DNA of 64,000 bases, taken from contig NZ_FPAA01000015.1 in the NCBI RefSeq assembly GCF_900116235.1, positions 1 to 64,000 of the forward strand, read 5' to 3'. A program made the translations under genes and the position numbers. Under the pieces are notes generated by a model. The model saw nothing but the letters and a program-made list of their open reading frames with translations. It had not been told where the DNA came from and did not search any database. This document shows, in pieces, positions 15,193 through 23,511 of this stretch (positions are counted from its first letter, which is position 1; each line of letters begins with the position of its first letter). Source of the stretch: Marininema halotolerans. GTDB lineage: Bacteria > Bacillota > Bacilli > Thermoactinomycetales > DSM-45169.

Positions 15193-16143
15193 GTTTGATG
15201 GTGCGATTTGCGGGAGATACCAGGAAGTGTAGGTTGCTTTGATCAGCGCATCAAATTGCTTTGGTACCGAGTGATACCCCGTTGCATATGACCCTTGTTT
15301 GGGATCATAGTCGCGATAGACATCCATACTCTGTACTAAACGAATATAGGCCTTACTCCCTTTTTTAATGGTGGAAATGTGTTTTTTAAATGGGATATCG
15401 ACCTTGGCAAATCGATCGGTATAGATGGAGACAAAGTAGTGAACTTGTGATGCGGAAATTTTATTGGTTTGAATAGCGTTCGCTAATTCTTTTCCGATTA
15501 AGGCATGGTCAGGGTGTACATCGTATGGGGACATGGTTCTAAAATCAGCACCCGGAAATTTTTTCAAGGCGGAATCGATTACTGACTGTACCTGGGAAGG
15601 AGTAAAATGATCATTGGGGAGTGAATAGGTGCGAATATGGCTAGAAGGAATTCCTAACACCTTAGCTACGCGGTAAAAGTCCCTGATTCGCGCTTTCCCA
15701 AACTCTTTTCGTGATAGAGAACCGTCAGCAAAATGCTCCTCGTTGGGGGAATGGATGCGTCCATGCCATCGACATAGGATGGGCTCCCCGACCCGATTCT
15801 TATTGACGGATTGATGATCATAGTGGCCATTGAGGACTTCTCGAGCAATTGATTCTTCTCCCTGAGAAAATAGAATCAGATAGATTGGGCGTCCACGCTG
15901 ACGTTCTTTTTGAATATCGACGCCATAAGTTAATGTCTCATCGTCTGCATGAGGGACCAAATAGATCACCGGGCGGGGAATTGCTTTCTTGGTCTTGGCC
16001 TGTGCCAGGGTGTTTTTTTCAGAGGTCGCTAATGTCTGACTGTTTACATAAGGGACTTCTTCGTTAATGAGGGCCCAGCAAATGATGAGCAAAAGAAGGA
16101 GAATGAGTCCGTGTGTTTTCTTCATAGTCGTCACGCTTTCCAT
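15172..16143 (-). CDS. Exported PIG-L family deacetylase
   Basis: A 323-residue (or 317-residue, if the second ATG is used) LmbE/PIG-L type amidohydrolase. These are zinc enzymes that de-N-acetylate sugars such as GlcNAc conjugates. An N-terminal hydrophobic segment (LILLLLLIICWALI) serves as signal or anchor. The hallmark PHADDE motif follows at about residue 64, and HPDH, which supplies another metal histidine, lies in the second half. Both candidate starts have weak ribosome binding sites. The gene is convergent with the CE4 deacetylase, so two deacetylases of different folds sit tail to tail. Confidence 0.88.
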   Translation of the reverse strand: MESVTTMKKTHGLILLLLLIICWALINEEVPYVNSQTLATSEKNTLAQAKTKKAIPRPVIYLVPHADDETLTYGVDIQKERQRGRPIYLILFSQGEESIAREVLNGHYDHQSVNKNRVGEPILCRWHGRIHSPNEEHFADGSLSRKEFGKARIRDFYRVAKVLGIPSSHIRTYSLPNDHFTPSQVQSVIDSALKKFPGADFRTMSPYDVHPDHALIGKELANAIQTNKISASQVHYFVSIYTDRFAKVDIPFKKHISTIKKGSKAYIRLVQSMDVYRDYDPKQGSYATGYHSVPKQFDALIKATYTSWYLPQIAPSNKKETAG

Positions 16144-16269
16144 CGATAAACGAAAGGTTAGTGAATATATGAGCCTTATGGTATCGGAAAGTTGTGTACA
16201 AGGCTATGCCTTTGTTTATTCCTTTTGAGGAATATATAACCAGTTGTTGTTCGTGATAATGCTAGGCGA

Positions 16270-16971
16270 CTATCGAAGGTGTTGTTCTTTTACATAACGT
16301 TTCACTAACCCTTTCGCAAGGGCCTGCGTGGAATCAATCATCGTCAGGGATGTCCATTGCGTATAAAGGGTCAAATCGGTACAAACAATGATTACCTCAG
16401 AAACCCCTTGTTGAATAAACTCTCTCTCGATGTTCTTCCATTGAGAGAGAGTTTCCTGATGAACCCCTCGTTTTTTTGTAGCAACGATCAACTCATCGAT
16501 TGATTGCTGCAAGGTCGCATTCCAGTAGACGTCTCGATGCAATCGCGCCAGTTGTGTTTGATAAAGTCCACTTTCAATCATGCTTCGTGTTCCTAATAAT
16601 CCGATCGTTGCGGAGGTCGTCTCAAGGCATCCGATGGTTTCGTCAATGATGTTAAGAAGAGGAAGTGAAGTCATCTCACACAGTTGCTCATAGTATTGAT
16701 GTACCACATTGCATGGGATCGCGATGATCGCGCACTGGGCAGAGGTTAATGCATCCATCCCCACTTGTAAGGAACGGATCATGCTGGGATGATCTAACGG
16801 TTTCTTGGGATGAAAAGGTGTCGGTAGCGAGTATACCATCATATGGGGGAAGTCCTCATCCCACTGGGCACCGTATTGATGCTCACATTCATCGAGAACA
16901 TATTCAAGAAAGGGTGCGGTCGAGCGTGGTCCCATCCCTGCTAGAATTCCAATTCGGTAGATCGATGACAT
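16270..16971 (-). CDS. Aspartate/glutamate racemase family protein
   Basis: A 233-residue cofactor-independent racemase of the Asp/Glu racemase (YgeA, RacX) group. The pair of catalytic cysteines is visible: C87 in AIPCNVVH and C197 in IVCTDLT. The N-terminus (IGILAGMGPRST) is the usual opening. I chose ATG 16971, eight bases after GGAG; a GTG at 16980 overlaps that site. It follows the HTH-TPR gene by about 25 bases and is probably in one transcript with it. The substrate may be D-Asp, D-Glu or a broader set of D-amino acids. It is clearly different from the glutamate racemase at 24583. Confidence 0.88.
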   Translation of the reverse strand: MSSIYRIGILAGMGPRSTAPFLEYVLDECEHQYGAQWDEDFPHMMVYSLPTPFHPKKPLDHPSMIRSLQVGMDALTSAQCAIIAIPCNVVHQYYEQLCEMTSLPLLNIIDETIGCLETTSATIGLLGTRSMIESGLYQTQLARLHRDVYWNATLQQSIDELIVATKKRGVHQETLSQWKNIEREFIQQGVSEVIIVCTDLTLYTQWTSLTMIDSTQALAKGLVKRYVKEQHLR

Positions 16972-16995
16972 CAGTGTCACTCCATTTGATAGCGA

Positions 16996-18267
16996 TTAGG
17001 TAGCATAATATAGTTGGGCTGAGCATTGGGCTTCTAAGAGTCGTATGGCTTCTTTTTCCTTTGGGTATGAAGAGTCCTTTGCGATGAGCATGGCATGTTT
17101 GCAAAATTGAAGCGCTTGCTCATAGTCACCCTGATAGACATGTTTTTTAATAAGCAATTGCCATATGGAAAGGGTATCATCCGCTGAGTGACATTGTTCA
17201 AGAGAGCGAGTCAGGTGTTCATCAGCCATGCTCCACTCTCTTTCTTCAAGATAAAGTTCTCCTAGATGACGATGGGCCTTGGAAATGAGGTGTTTTTGCG
17301 AAGTTTTAGCAGACAGCTTTAGTGCCGTTTCAAAACAATCCTTTGCCAGATCCCACTCGTTGTTTTGATAGGAAAGTTCGCCTAAGGTGGTCCATAAGGT
17401 CATACTCATATCAGGGTCACGACTTTGGCGTGCAAGGTAGATACCATCCCCAATAATGGCGATTGCTCCATCACCACAGTTCTTCTGGTGAAGAAGTTGC
17501 CCGTATAAATTAATTAATTCCAACAACAGTCGTGTTACGGGGATTTCTTTGCGCTCCGTCCATAGCTTTTCTGCGTTTGCAAAGGCAGTATCGGTTTGGC
17601 CAATATGATGTAAGTAGTTGATTTGATCAATAAGCAAGCGATATTTAGGATAGGTACGAATGCCTTGATCAACATAAGTTGTTAATCCCTGTGCAATGTT
17701 GTGCAAAGCTTCTTCAGTCTTTCTCTTTTGATGGGCGATGAGTGCTAAATGGCGGTAGGACATGGACTCAATATTTAAATAAGACCATTCGGGTTGTGCA
17801 TGGGATTGGATGATCGAATCGTGAAAGCATTGGATCGCTTGATCGACCTTATCCTTTTTCAAGAGATAGATTCCTTTAAAATAGGGGCGAGCAATGGCAT
17901 AAAGTGAGTCATTACGCATGTTTAGATCGTTAATGCGCTCAATTCCCTCGGGTTGATCGTTCAGTTCCACTAAGGTCTGAGTCTCTAAAATTCTAAAATA
18001 TAATTCGTTGCCTGTAAGTGTAAATGAATCCTCCTGTTCAATTTCTTCAGTTAATTGTTGCAGGATATCTTCCCATGAATAACCTAATTTGTTCACTATT
18101 TTCTTGGCAGTATCCATGGATTGTTGTTCGTTGCGCTCAAATAACGAAATGGTAAATGGGGAGAGATTTTCATCCGCTAAATCTTCAAGACGCAATTTCT
18201 TTGATTTTCTTAAATTTCTTAAAAAATCCCCTAAATAGGTGGGTAGATTCTTTTCGTTCATAGACAT
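16996..18267 (-). CDS. HTH-TPR transcriptional regulator (Rgg/PlcR-like plan)
   Basis: A 423-residue protein. Residues 8-70 form a lambda-repressor type helix-turn-helix (LGDFLRNLRKSKKLRLEDLA, then SPFTISLFERNE). The remainder is a series of helical repeats, with TPR signatures clearest in the last third: LWTTLGELSYQNNEWDLAKD and AHRHLGELYLEEREWSMADE. This layout is that of the peptide-sensing RRNPP regulators, though no cognate peptide gene is visible. It is divergent from the cyclase gene and probably regulates itself, the racemase behind it and perhaps the cyclase. Confidence 0.85.
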   Translation of the reverse strand: MSMNEKNLPTYLGDFLRNLRKSKKLRLEDLADENLSPFTISLFERNEQQSMDTAKKIVNKLGYSWEDILQQLTEEIEQEDSFTLTGNELYFRILETQTLVELNDQPEGIERINDLNMRNDSLYAIARPYFKGIYLLKKDKVDQAIQCFHDSIIQSHAQPEWSYLNIESMSYRHLALIAHQKRKTEEALHNIAQGLTTYVDQGIRTYPKYRLLIDQINYLHHIGQTDTAFANAEKLWTERKEIPVTRLLLELINLYGQLLHQKNCGDGAIAIIGDGIYLARQSRDPDMSMTLWTTLGELSYQNNEWDLAKDCFETALKLSAKTSQKHLISKAHRHLGELYLEEREWSMADEHLTRSLEQCHSADDTLSIWQLLIKKHVYQGDYEQALQFCKHAMLIAKDSSYPKEKEAIRLLEAQCSAQLYYAT

Positions 18268-18358
18268 CGCCTTCTTTTAATTTGATATAGAAGATAGTTG
18301 TATCAGGTAAGTGATTAATAACAATCAAGAGCATGACTAAGAGAGTAACATTTAATTG

Positions 18359-18367
18359 TGATATAAT
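18359..18367 (+). promoter_or_regulatory. Extended -10 promoter for the cyclase gene
   Basis: TGATATAAT is an extended -10 element (TGn followed by TATAAT). No good -35 is seen. It lies about 45 bases before the small leader frame and 85 bases before the cyclase start. Confidence 0.5.
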
Positions 18368-18412
18368 ACAACCGAAAATTGTTTAAAAAATATGAATCGA
18401 GAGGGTGATCGC

Positions 18413-18442
18413 ATGCCATCCACGAACGACCGTACAAGTTGA
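18413..18442 (+). other. 9-codon upstream frame in phase with the cyclase gene
   Basis: ATG CCA TCC and so on to TGA encodes MPSTNDRTS. It has the strongest ribosome binding site in the leader and is in the same frame as the cyclase. It may be a leader peptide or the severed start of the gene. Confidence 0.45.
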
Positions 18443-18451
18443 GAGACCTAT

Positions 18452-19234
18452 GTGAGAAATGGCGTTCAAACGACACTTATCGACTTAAGTGATCGGTTAA
18501 ACAATGAGAGTTCCCCGTACGAATGGAATTCACACGATATAAAATATTTTAATCATGATCAGGCAAATACACAAGCAAAGAGCTTATTTGGGGACCACTA
18601 CGATGTTTTTCCAGATGGAGATGGCTGGGCGACGGAAGAAGTGACTCTGAGTACCCACTCAGGAACCCATATCGATGCGCCTTACCACTATGGGCCACTG
18701 TCAGCGGGGCAACCCGCCAAAACGATCGACCATGTGCCGCTTCAGTGGTGTTACGGGGATGGCGTGTTGCTCGACTTTCGTCACAAAGAAATTGGCGAGG
18801 GGATCAGCGATGACGATATTGAGAAGGAGTTAGAACGGATTCACTACAAAATCAAACCCTTTGATATTGTTCTTATCCATACCGGTGCCTCTAAGGAATT
18901 TGGACGTCCAAACTATGCGTTGAAGCAACCGGGATTGTTCCGCTCAGCAGTTGAGTACTTGGTTACACAGGGGGTGAAGCTGATAGGCATCGATGCTTGG
19001 GGGTTAGATCGGCCTTTTGATCGGATGGCAGAGGAAGCCAAAAACGGAAAGGGGCAATTTTGGGAAGCGCATTTGTTTGGTCGGGAGGTAGAATATTGTC
19101 AAATTGAAAGGCTATGTAACTTGGATCAGATTCCTCATCCCTTTGGGTTTACCATTCAAGCATTCCCGATTCTAATTGCAGGAGCTAGCGCGGGGTGGAG
19201 TAGAGTGGTTGCTATCATTGAAGAAGAAGGATAA
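18452..19234 (+). CDS. Cyclase / kynurenine-formamidase family hydrolase
   Basis: A 260-residue metal-dependent hydrolase of the cyclase family. It shows LIDLSDRL near the start and HSGTHIDAPYHY in the middle, matching the family motif HxGTHxDxPxH that binds two zinc ions. Substrates in the family range from N-formylkynurenine to polyketide and isatin amides, so the reaction is not fixed. The start is awkward. GTG 18452 has only a weak site. A good site (GAGAGGGTGAT) precedes an in-frame ATG at 18413, but that frame meets TGA at codon 10. Either the 9-codon frame is a leader that couples translation, or a nonsense mutation shortened the gene. Confidence 0.85.
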   Translation: MRNGVQTTLIDLSDRLNNESSPYEWNSHDIKYFNHDQANTQAKSLFGDHYDVFPDGDGWATEEVTLSTHSGTHIDAPYHYGPLSAGQPAKTIDHVPLQWCYGDGVLLDFRHKEIGEGISDDDIEKELERIHYKIKPFDIVLIHTGASKEFGRPNYALKQPGLFRSAVEYLVTQGVKLIGIDAWGLDRPFDRMAEEAKNGKGQFWEAHLFGREVEYCQIERLCNLDQIPHPFGFTIQAFPILIAGASAGWSRVVAIIEEEG

Positions 19235-19247
19235 GGGTGGCAACAAA

Positions 19248-19276
19248 AAAACTCCCACAATGAAAGTGGGAGTTTT
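19248..19276. terminator. Terminator shared by cyclase and repeat gene 1
   Basis: AAAACTCCCAC pairs with GTGGGAGTTTT. It lies between convergent genes. Nearly the same hairpin follows repeat genes 2 and 4 (20373-20401 and 22633-22661), so it belongs to the duplicated unit. Confidence 0.8.
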
Positions 19277-19287
19277 CCAATGAAAGA

Positions 19288-20130
19288 TTAGTCCTGATCG
19301 GCGTAATAGCGATAGATTAAGTAGTCTTCGAAATTACTATTGGGAAAGTTATTTTCTAATTGGAGTAACAAATCTAATTCGTTTTTATCTGTATACAAAA
19401 AAGATGACGGTGCCGTTGTTGAGCCATGATAAGCAATCCTGCGCCCGTCACGACCTTCAGCGAGAGTATAGCCCTTATTGGGATAGGCGATCAATCGCCC
19501 GTCACTGCCTTCCATGATGAAATAGCCCGAATTGGGGTAGGCAATCCTGCGCCCGTCACGACCTTCAGCGAGAGTATAGCCCGAATTGGGATAGGCGATC
19601 AATCGTCCGTCACTGCCTTCCGTGATGAAATAGCCCGAATTGGGGTAGGCAATCCTGCGCCCGTCACGACCTTCAGCGAGAGTATAGCCCTTATTGGGAT
19701 AGGCGATCAATCGCCCGTCACTGCCTTCCGTGATGAAATAGCCCTTATTGGGATAGGCAATCCTGCGCCCGTCACGACCTTCAGCGAGAGTATAGCCCGA
19801 ATTGGGATAGGCGATCAATCGCCCGTCACTGCCTTCCGTGATGAAATAGCCCTTACTGGGATAGGCAATCCTGCGCCCGTCATTTCCTTCAGCGGTAGTA
19901 TAGCCCTTATTGGGATAGGCGATCAATCGCCCGTCACTGCCTTCCATGGTGCGAAAGCCTGATTGGGGAAAGGCAATCAAGTGTCCATCGTGACCCATAT
20001 TGAAGGTGTCTGTAGCATGATCCTTCTCAAGGTGGACAACTAAGCCATCGGTGGTCTGTCCATAAGCGGTTGGTAAAGCAAGCATCATTCCAATTGTAAG
20101 CACCAAACCCATCAGCAAAAACTTTTTCAT
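19288..20130 (-). CDS. Secreted DGR-repeat protein, copy 1
   Basis: A 280-residue exported protein of a four-member local family that I do not recognise. It has a signal peptide (residues 1-24, ending near AYGQ) and a short acidic-basic spacer. Ten full 18-residue repeats and a half repeat follow, of the form G-x-D-G-R-x-I-A-Y/F-P-x-x-G-Y/F-x-x-x-E. A 40-residue C-terminal part ends ...YRYYADQD. Repeats alternate in two types, so the true DNA period is 108 bp. One type reads DGRLIAYPN with a GYTLAE tail, the other DGRRIAYPN with a GYFITE tail. There is no cysteine or anchor. An extended beta structure is likely. AGGAGGG precedes the ATG. Confidence 0.85.
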   Translation of the reverse strand: MKKFLLMGLVLTIGMMLALPTAYGQTTDGLVVHLEKDHATDTFNMGHDGHLIAFPQSGFRTMEGSDGRLIAYPNKGYTTAEGNDGRRIAYPSKGYFITEGSDGRLIAYPNSGYTLAEGRDGRRIAYPNKGYFITEGSDGRLIAYPNKGYTLAEGRDGRRIAYPNSGYFITEGSDGRLIAYPNSGYTLAEGRDGRRIAYPNSGYFIMEGSDGRLIAYPNKGYTLAEGRDGRRIAYHGSTTAPSSFLYTDKNELDLLLQLENNFPNSNFEDYLIYRYYADQD

Positions 20131-20238
20131 GATACCCTCCTGTTAAATAGTTTTTAGAAAAACCGATACAGAAAAATGGCAGGATGGAAGCGAGGATTCT
20201 GAAGCAGGGATGCACCTTGACTAACGTGCTGCCACGTA

Positions 20239-20308
20239 GAAGCATATCATAAGATGTGTCATTATTGAGATAATTTTAATTTTTATTATAAAATGCACCG
20301 TAAAACCC
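20239..20308 (-). promoter_or_regulatory. Conserved AT-rich upstream block of repeat gene 1
   Basis: This block, starting with CATATCATAAGATGTGTCAT on the plus strand, recurs almost unchanged before copies 3 and 4 and in diverged form before copy 2. It lies 110-180 bases before the start codon. It probably holds the promoter, but no standard -35/-10 pair is clear. Confidence 0.5.
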
Positions 20309-20372
20309 AGTATTTTTACCTTCTAGATAGCGGATCAATTAGGTACTTCCTTCGGTTATGGATGGAAACAAG

Positions 20373-20401
20373 AAAACTCCCACAATGAAAGTGGGAGTTT
20401 T
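20373..20401 (-). terminator. Terminator of repeat gene 2
   Basis: Second copy of the AAAACTCCCAC hairpin, 11 bases after the stop of copy 2. Confidence 0.8.
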
Positions 20402-20412
20402 CCAATGGAAGG

Positions 20413-21255
20413 TTAGTCCTGATCGGCGAGATAGCGATAGATTAAGTAGTCTTCAAAATTGTTATTGGGAAAGCCTTTTTCTAATTGGAGTAATAAGTTT
20501 AATTCATTTTTATCTGCATACAAAAAAGATGACGGTGCCGTTGCTGAGTAATGATAGGAAAGGATGCGCCCATCTTGGCCCAGAACGGTACGATAACCTG
20601 TATCGGGGTAGGCGATTAATCGACCATCCCGCCCTTCGATGGTGCGATAGCCCGATTGGGGAAAGGCGATCATACGTCCATCGGAACCTTGATCCGTTCG
20701 ATAGCCTGTATCGGGATAAGCGATCAATCGCCCATCGCGCCCTTGGATCGTTCGAAAACCGGATTGGGGAAAGGCAATCATACGTCCATCGGAACCCCAG
20801 TCTGTACGATAGCCTGTATCGGGAAAGGCGATCAAACGCCCATCCCGCCCTTCGGTGGTGCGAAAGCCTGATTGGGGAAAGGCAATCATATGTCCATCGG
20901 AACCCCAGTCTGTACGATAGCCTGTATCGGGAAAGGCGATCAAACGCCCATCCCGTCCTTCGGTGATGCGAAAACCGGATTGGGGAAAGGCAATCATACG
21001 TCCATCGGAACCCCAGTCTGTACGATAGCCTGTACCGGGGTAGGCGATTAATCGACCATCACGCCCTTCGATGGTGCGAAAGCCCGATTGGGGAAAGGCA
21101 ATCAAGTGTCCATCGTGACCCATATTGAAGGTGTCTGTAGCATGATCCTTCTCAAGGTGGACAACTAAGCCATCCGTGGTCTGTCCGTAAGCGGTTGGTA
21201 AAGCAAGCATCATTCCAATTGTAAGTACCAAACTCATTAGCGAAATCTTTTTCAT
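20413..21255 (-). CDS. Secreted DGR-repeat protein, copy 2
   Basis: A 280-residue paralogue of copy 1. Signal peptide, spacer (including HLEKDHATDTFNMGHDGH) and C-terminal part are nearly identical to copy 1, while the repeat body has diverged. The two alternating 18-residue units here are DGRMIAFPQSGFRTIE-like and DGRLIAFPDTGYRTDW-like. There are ten full repeats and a final degenerate one (GQDGRILSYH). The pattern of near-identical ends and distinct middles suggests gene conversion at the ends or selection for variety in the repeats. Its own ribosome binding site (AGGAGGG) and terminator suggest separate transcription. Confidence 0.85.
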   Translation of the reverse strand: MKKISLMSLVLTIGMMLALPTAYGQTTDGLVVHLEKDHATDTFNMGHDGHLIAFPQSGFRTIEGRDGRLIAYPGTGYRTDWGSDGRMIAFPQSGFRITEGRDGRLIAFPDTGYRTDWGSDGHMIAFPQSGFRTTEGRDGRLIAFPDTGYRTDWGSDGRMIAFPQSGFRTIQGRDGRLIAYPDTGYRTDQGSDGRMIAFPQSGYRTIEGRDGRLIAYPDTGYRTVLGQDGRILSYHYSATAPSSFLYADKNELNLLLQLEKGFPNNNFEDYLIYRYLADQD

Positions 21256-21567
21256 GATGCCCTCCTGTTAAAGGTTTTTTACATAAAACGGTAGTACAGA
21301 AGCAAGGAAAAGCCCGACTAACGAGTTGCAATCTAGATACAAGCCGTAAGGTGTATCATTATTTGATGATTTCAATAGTTATTATAAATACACCGTAAGA
21401 CCCTTTAATTTGGAGCGGTCAGTGCATTTTTACATCCTCGTCAATGGGCTTCCACATGTCTCCGCGCTCCCACTTCTGGTTAATCAACACGCCTAGTTTA
21501 GGTATTAGTTATGGATCAAGAGACGAAAGAGTCCAACTAGAAAGGGGTTACCTGTTACTATGAAAGG
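21256..21567. other. Intergenic region between repeat genes 2 and 3
   Basis: It contains the diverged upstream block of copy 2 (about 21342-21406, with GGTGTAT and ATACACC as an inverted pair). After that comes sequence without homology to the other spacers. Copy 3 lacks the AAAACTCCCAC terminator found after copies 1, 2 and 4. Confidence 0.5.
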
Positions 21568-22299
21568 TTAGTCTTGATCGGCGTAATAGCGATAGATTAA
21601 GTAGTCTTCGAAATTGCTATTGGGAAAGCCATTTTCTAATTGGAATAACAAATCGAGTTGGTTTTTATCTGCATACAAAAAAGATGACGGTATCGTTGCT
21701 GAGTCATGATAAGCAATCCTGCGGCCATCACTACCTTCATAGGTAGAATAGCCTGTATTGGGATAGGCGATCAAACGCCCATCGCGCCCTTGGATGGTGC
21801 GATAGCCGGATTGGGGAAAGGCAATCCTGCGGCCATCACTACCTTCATCGGTATAGTAGCCCGTGTGGGGATAGGCGATCAAACGCCCATCGCGTCCTTG
21901 GATGGTGCGATAGCCCTTATTGGGAAAGGCAATCCTGCGGCCATCACTACCTTCATCGGTATAGTAGCCCGTGTGGGGATAGGCGATCAAACGCCCATCG
22001 CGTCCTTGGATGGTGCGATAGCCGGATTGGGGAAAGGCAATCCTGCGGCCATCACTACCTTCATCGGTATAATAGCCCCCGGGATAGGCGATCAAACGCC
22101 CATCACGCCCTTGGGTGGTGCCAAAGCCCTTATAGGGGTAGGCAATCAAGTGTCCATCTCCCCCACTATCCACGATGTATCCAGCATGATCCTTCTCAAG
22201 ATGGACAACTAAGCCATCGGTGATCTGTCCGTAAGCGGTTGGCAATGCCATCATCATTCCAATTGTAAGCACCAAACCCATCAGCCAAAACTTTTTCAT
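21568..22299 (-). CDS. Secreted DGR-repeat protein, copy 3
   Basis: A 243-residue, shorter paralogue with eight full repeats and a half repeat. One unit is 17 residues (AYPGGYYTDE), the only length change in the family. Units alternate between DGRRIAFPQSGYRTIQ and DGRLIAYPHTGYYTDE types. Signal peptide and C-terminal part agree with the other copies (SSFLYADKNQLDLLFQLENG, then the ADQD end). The loss of two repeats relative to copies 1, 2 and 4 equals one 108 bp unit, as expected from slippage or recombination between repeats. Ribosome binding site AGGAGGG. Confidence 0.85.
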   Translation of the reverse strand: MKKFWLMGLVLTIGMMMALPTAYGQITDGLVVHLEKDHAGYIVDSGGDGHLIAYPYKGFGTTQGRDGRLIAYPGGYYTDEGSDGRRIAFPQSGYRTIQGRDGRLIAYPHTGYYTDEGSDGRRIAFPNKGYRTIQGRDGRLIAYPHTGYYTDEGSDGRRIAFPQSGYRTIQGRDGRLIAYPNTGYSTYEGSDGRRIAYHDSATIPSSFLYADKNQLDLLFQLENGFPNSNFEDYLIYRYYADQD

Positions 22300-22410
22300 A
22301 ATACCCTCCTATTAAATAGTTTTTGAAAAAAGCTGTTACTGAAAAAAGGCATGACGTAAGTAAAAGCTTGATTCTGAAGCAAGGAAGCGCTTTCACTAAC
22401 GAGTGGCCAC

Positions 22411-22480
22411 CTAGAAGCATATCATAAGATGTGTCATTATTGAGATAATTTTAATTTTTATTATAAAATGCACACCGTAA
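22411..22480 (-). promoter_or_regulatory. Conserved AT-rich upstream block of repeat gene 3
   Basis: Nearly identical to 20239-20308, again ending in TTATTATAAAATGCACA on the plus strand. Conservation across copies in noncoding DNA suggests promoter function or recent duplication. Confidence 0.5.
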
Positions 22481-22498
22481 AGCCCTTTATATTCACCT

Positions 22499-22590
22499 AG
22501 CTGAGATTTCTAGAAAATAGAAGGAGCTCACATCCATGGAGAGAATAAACCGAATTTGCAGAGTGAACTGATAAACGAAGGGGTAAATAG
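22499..22590 (+). pseudogene. Duplicated 5' fragment of the marR (ysmB) gene
   Basis: The sequence from CTGAGATTTCTAGAAAATAG through AGAAGGAGCTC and ATGGAGAGAATAAACCGAAT matches the ribosome binding site and first codons of the MarR gene at 23948-24030, with small indels. Homology fades after about 85 bases. It marks the edge of the duplication that produced copy 4. Confidence 0.75.
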
Positions 22591-22632
22591 AGTAGTGCTA
22601 TTATTAAAGAAAGAGTCTAATCGTGGAACAAG

Positions 22633-22661
22633 AAAACTCCCACAATGAAAGTGGGAGTTTT
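22633..22661 (-). terminator. Terminator of repeat gene 4
   Basis: Third copy of the AAAACTCCCAC hairpin, seven bases after the stop of copy 4. Confidence 0.8.
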
Positions 22662-22668
22662 ACGAAGA

Positions 22669-23511
22669 TTAGTCCTGATCGGCGTAATAGCGATAGATTA
22701 AGTAGTCTTCGAAATTACTATTAGGAAAGCCATCTTCTAATTGGAGTAACATATCTAATTGGTTTTTATCTGCGTACAAAAAAGATGACGGTACCGTTGT
22801 TGAATCATGATAAGCAATCCTGCGCCCATCACTACCTTCATAGGTAGAATAGCCCGTATTGGGATAGGCAATCAAACGCCCATCGTGCCCTTGGATGGTG
22901 CGATAGCCCTGCATGGGAAAGGCAATCCTGCGCCCGTCATTTCCTTCAGCGGTAGTATAGCCCGTATTGGGGTAGGCGATCAAACGCCCATCGCGCCCTT
23001 GGAAGGTGCGATAGCCCTGCATGGGAAAGGCAATCCTGCGCCCATCATTTCCTTCAGCGGTAGTATAGCCCGTATTGGGGTAGGCGATCAAACGCCCATC
23101 CCGCCCTTGGAAGGTGCGATAGCCCTGCATGGGAAAGGCAATCCTGCGCCCATCATTTCCCTCAGCGGTAGTATAGCCCGTATTGGGGTAGGCGATCAAA
23201 CGCCCATCGCGTCCTTGGATGGTGCGATAGCCCTGCATGGGAAAGGCAATCCTGCGCCCATCATTTCCTTCAGCGGTAGTATAGCCCGTATTGGGATAGG
23301 CGATCAAACGCCCATCCCGCCCTTGGAAGGTGCGATAACCCTTAGATGGAAAGGCAATCCTGCGCCCATCGCTCCCCGAAAAAACAGCGTCTCTACCAAA
23401 ATCCTTCTCAAGGTGGACAACTAAGCCGTCGGTGGTCTGTCCGTAAGCGGTTGGCAATGCCATTACCATTCCAATTGTAAGCACCAAACCCATCAGCCAA
23501 AACTTTTTCAT
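22669..23511 (-). CDS. Secreted DGR-repeat protein, copy 4
   Basis: A 280-residue paralogue with ten full repeats plus a half repeat. Units alternate between DGRRIAFPMQGYRTFQ and DGRLIAYPNTGYTTAE types and are the most uniform of the array; five 108 bp units are almost identical, so this repeat body was probably homogenised most recently. The spacer before the repeats (HLEKDFGRDAVFSGSDGRR) differs from copies 1-3. Signal peptide and C-terminus are as in the others. It is the copy nearest to ysmB, in the opposite direction. AGGAGGG-type site upstream. Confidence 0.85.
   Translation of the reverse strand: MKKFWLMGLVLTIGMVMALPTAYGQTTDGLVVHLEKDFGRDAVFSGSDGRRIAFPSKGYRTFQGRDGRLIAYPNTGYTTAEGNDGRRIAFPMQGYRTIQGRDGRLIAYPNTGYTTAEGNDGRRIAFPMQGYRTFQGRDGRLIAYPNTGYTTAEGNDGRRIAFPMQGYRTFQGRDGRLIAYPNTGYTTAEGNDGRRIAFPMQGYRTIQGHDGRLIAYPNTGYSTYEGSDGRRIAYHDSTTVPSSFLYADKNQLDMLLQLEDGFPNSNFEDYLIYRYYADQD

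Noticed and set aside
19426-23400. Regular 108 bp DNA repeats resembling a CRISPR or minisatellite array
   Set aside because: Repeats are contiguous, in frame and encode the protein repeats. There are no unique spacers and no cas genes.
19426-23424. Long plus-strand open frames opposite the four repeat genes (for example 19426-19962 and 22807-23424)
   Set aside because: They are a by-product of the 54/108 bp repeats keeping a second frame open. They have no ribosome binding sites or signal peptides, and the minus-strand frames have both.
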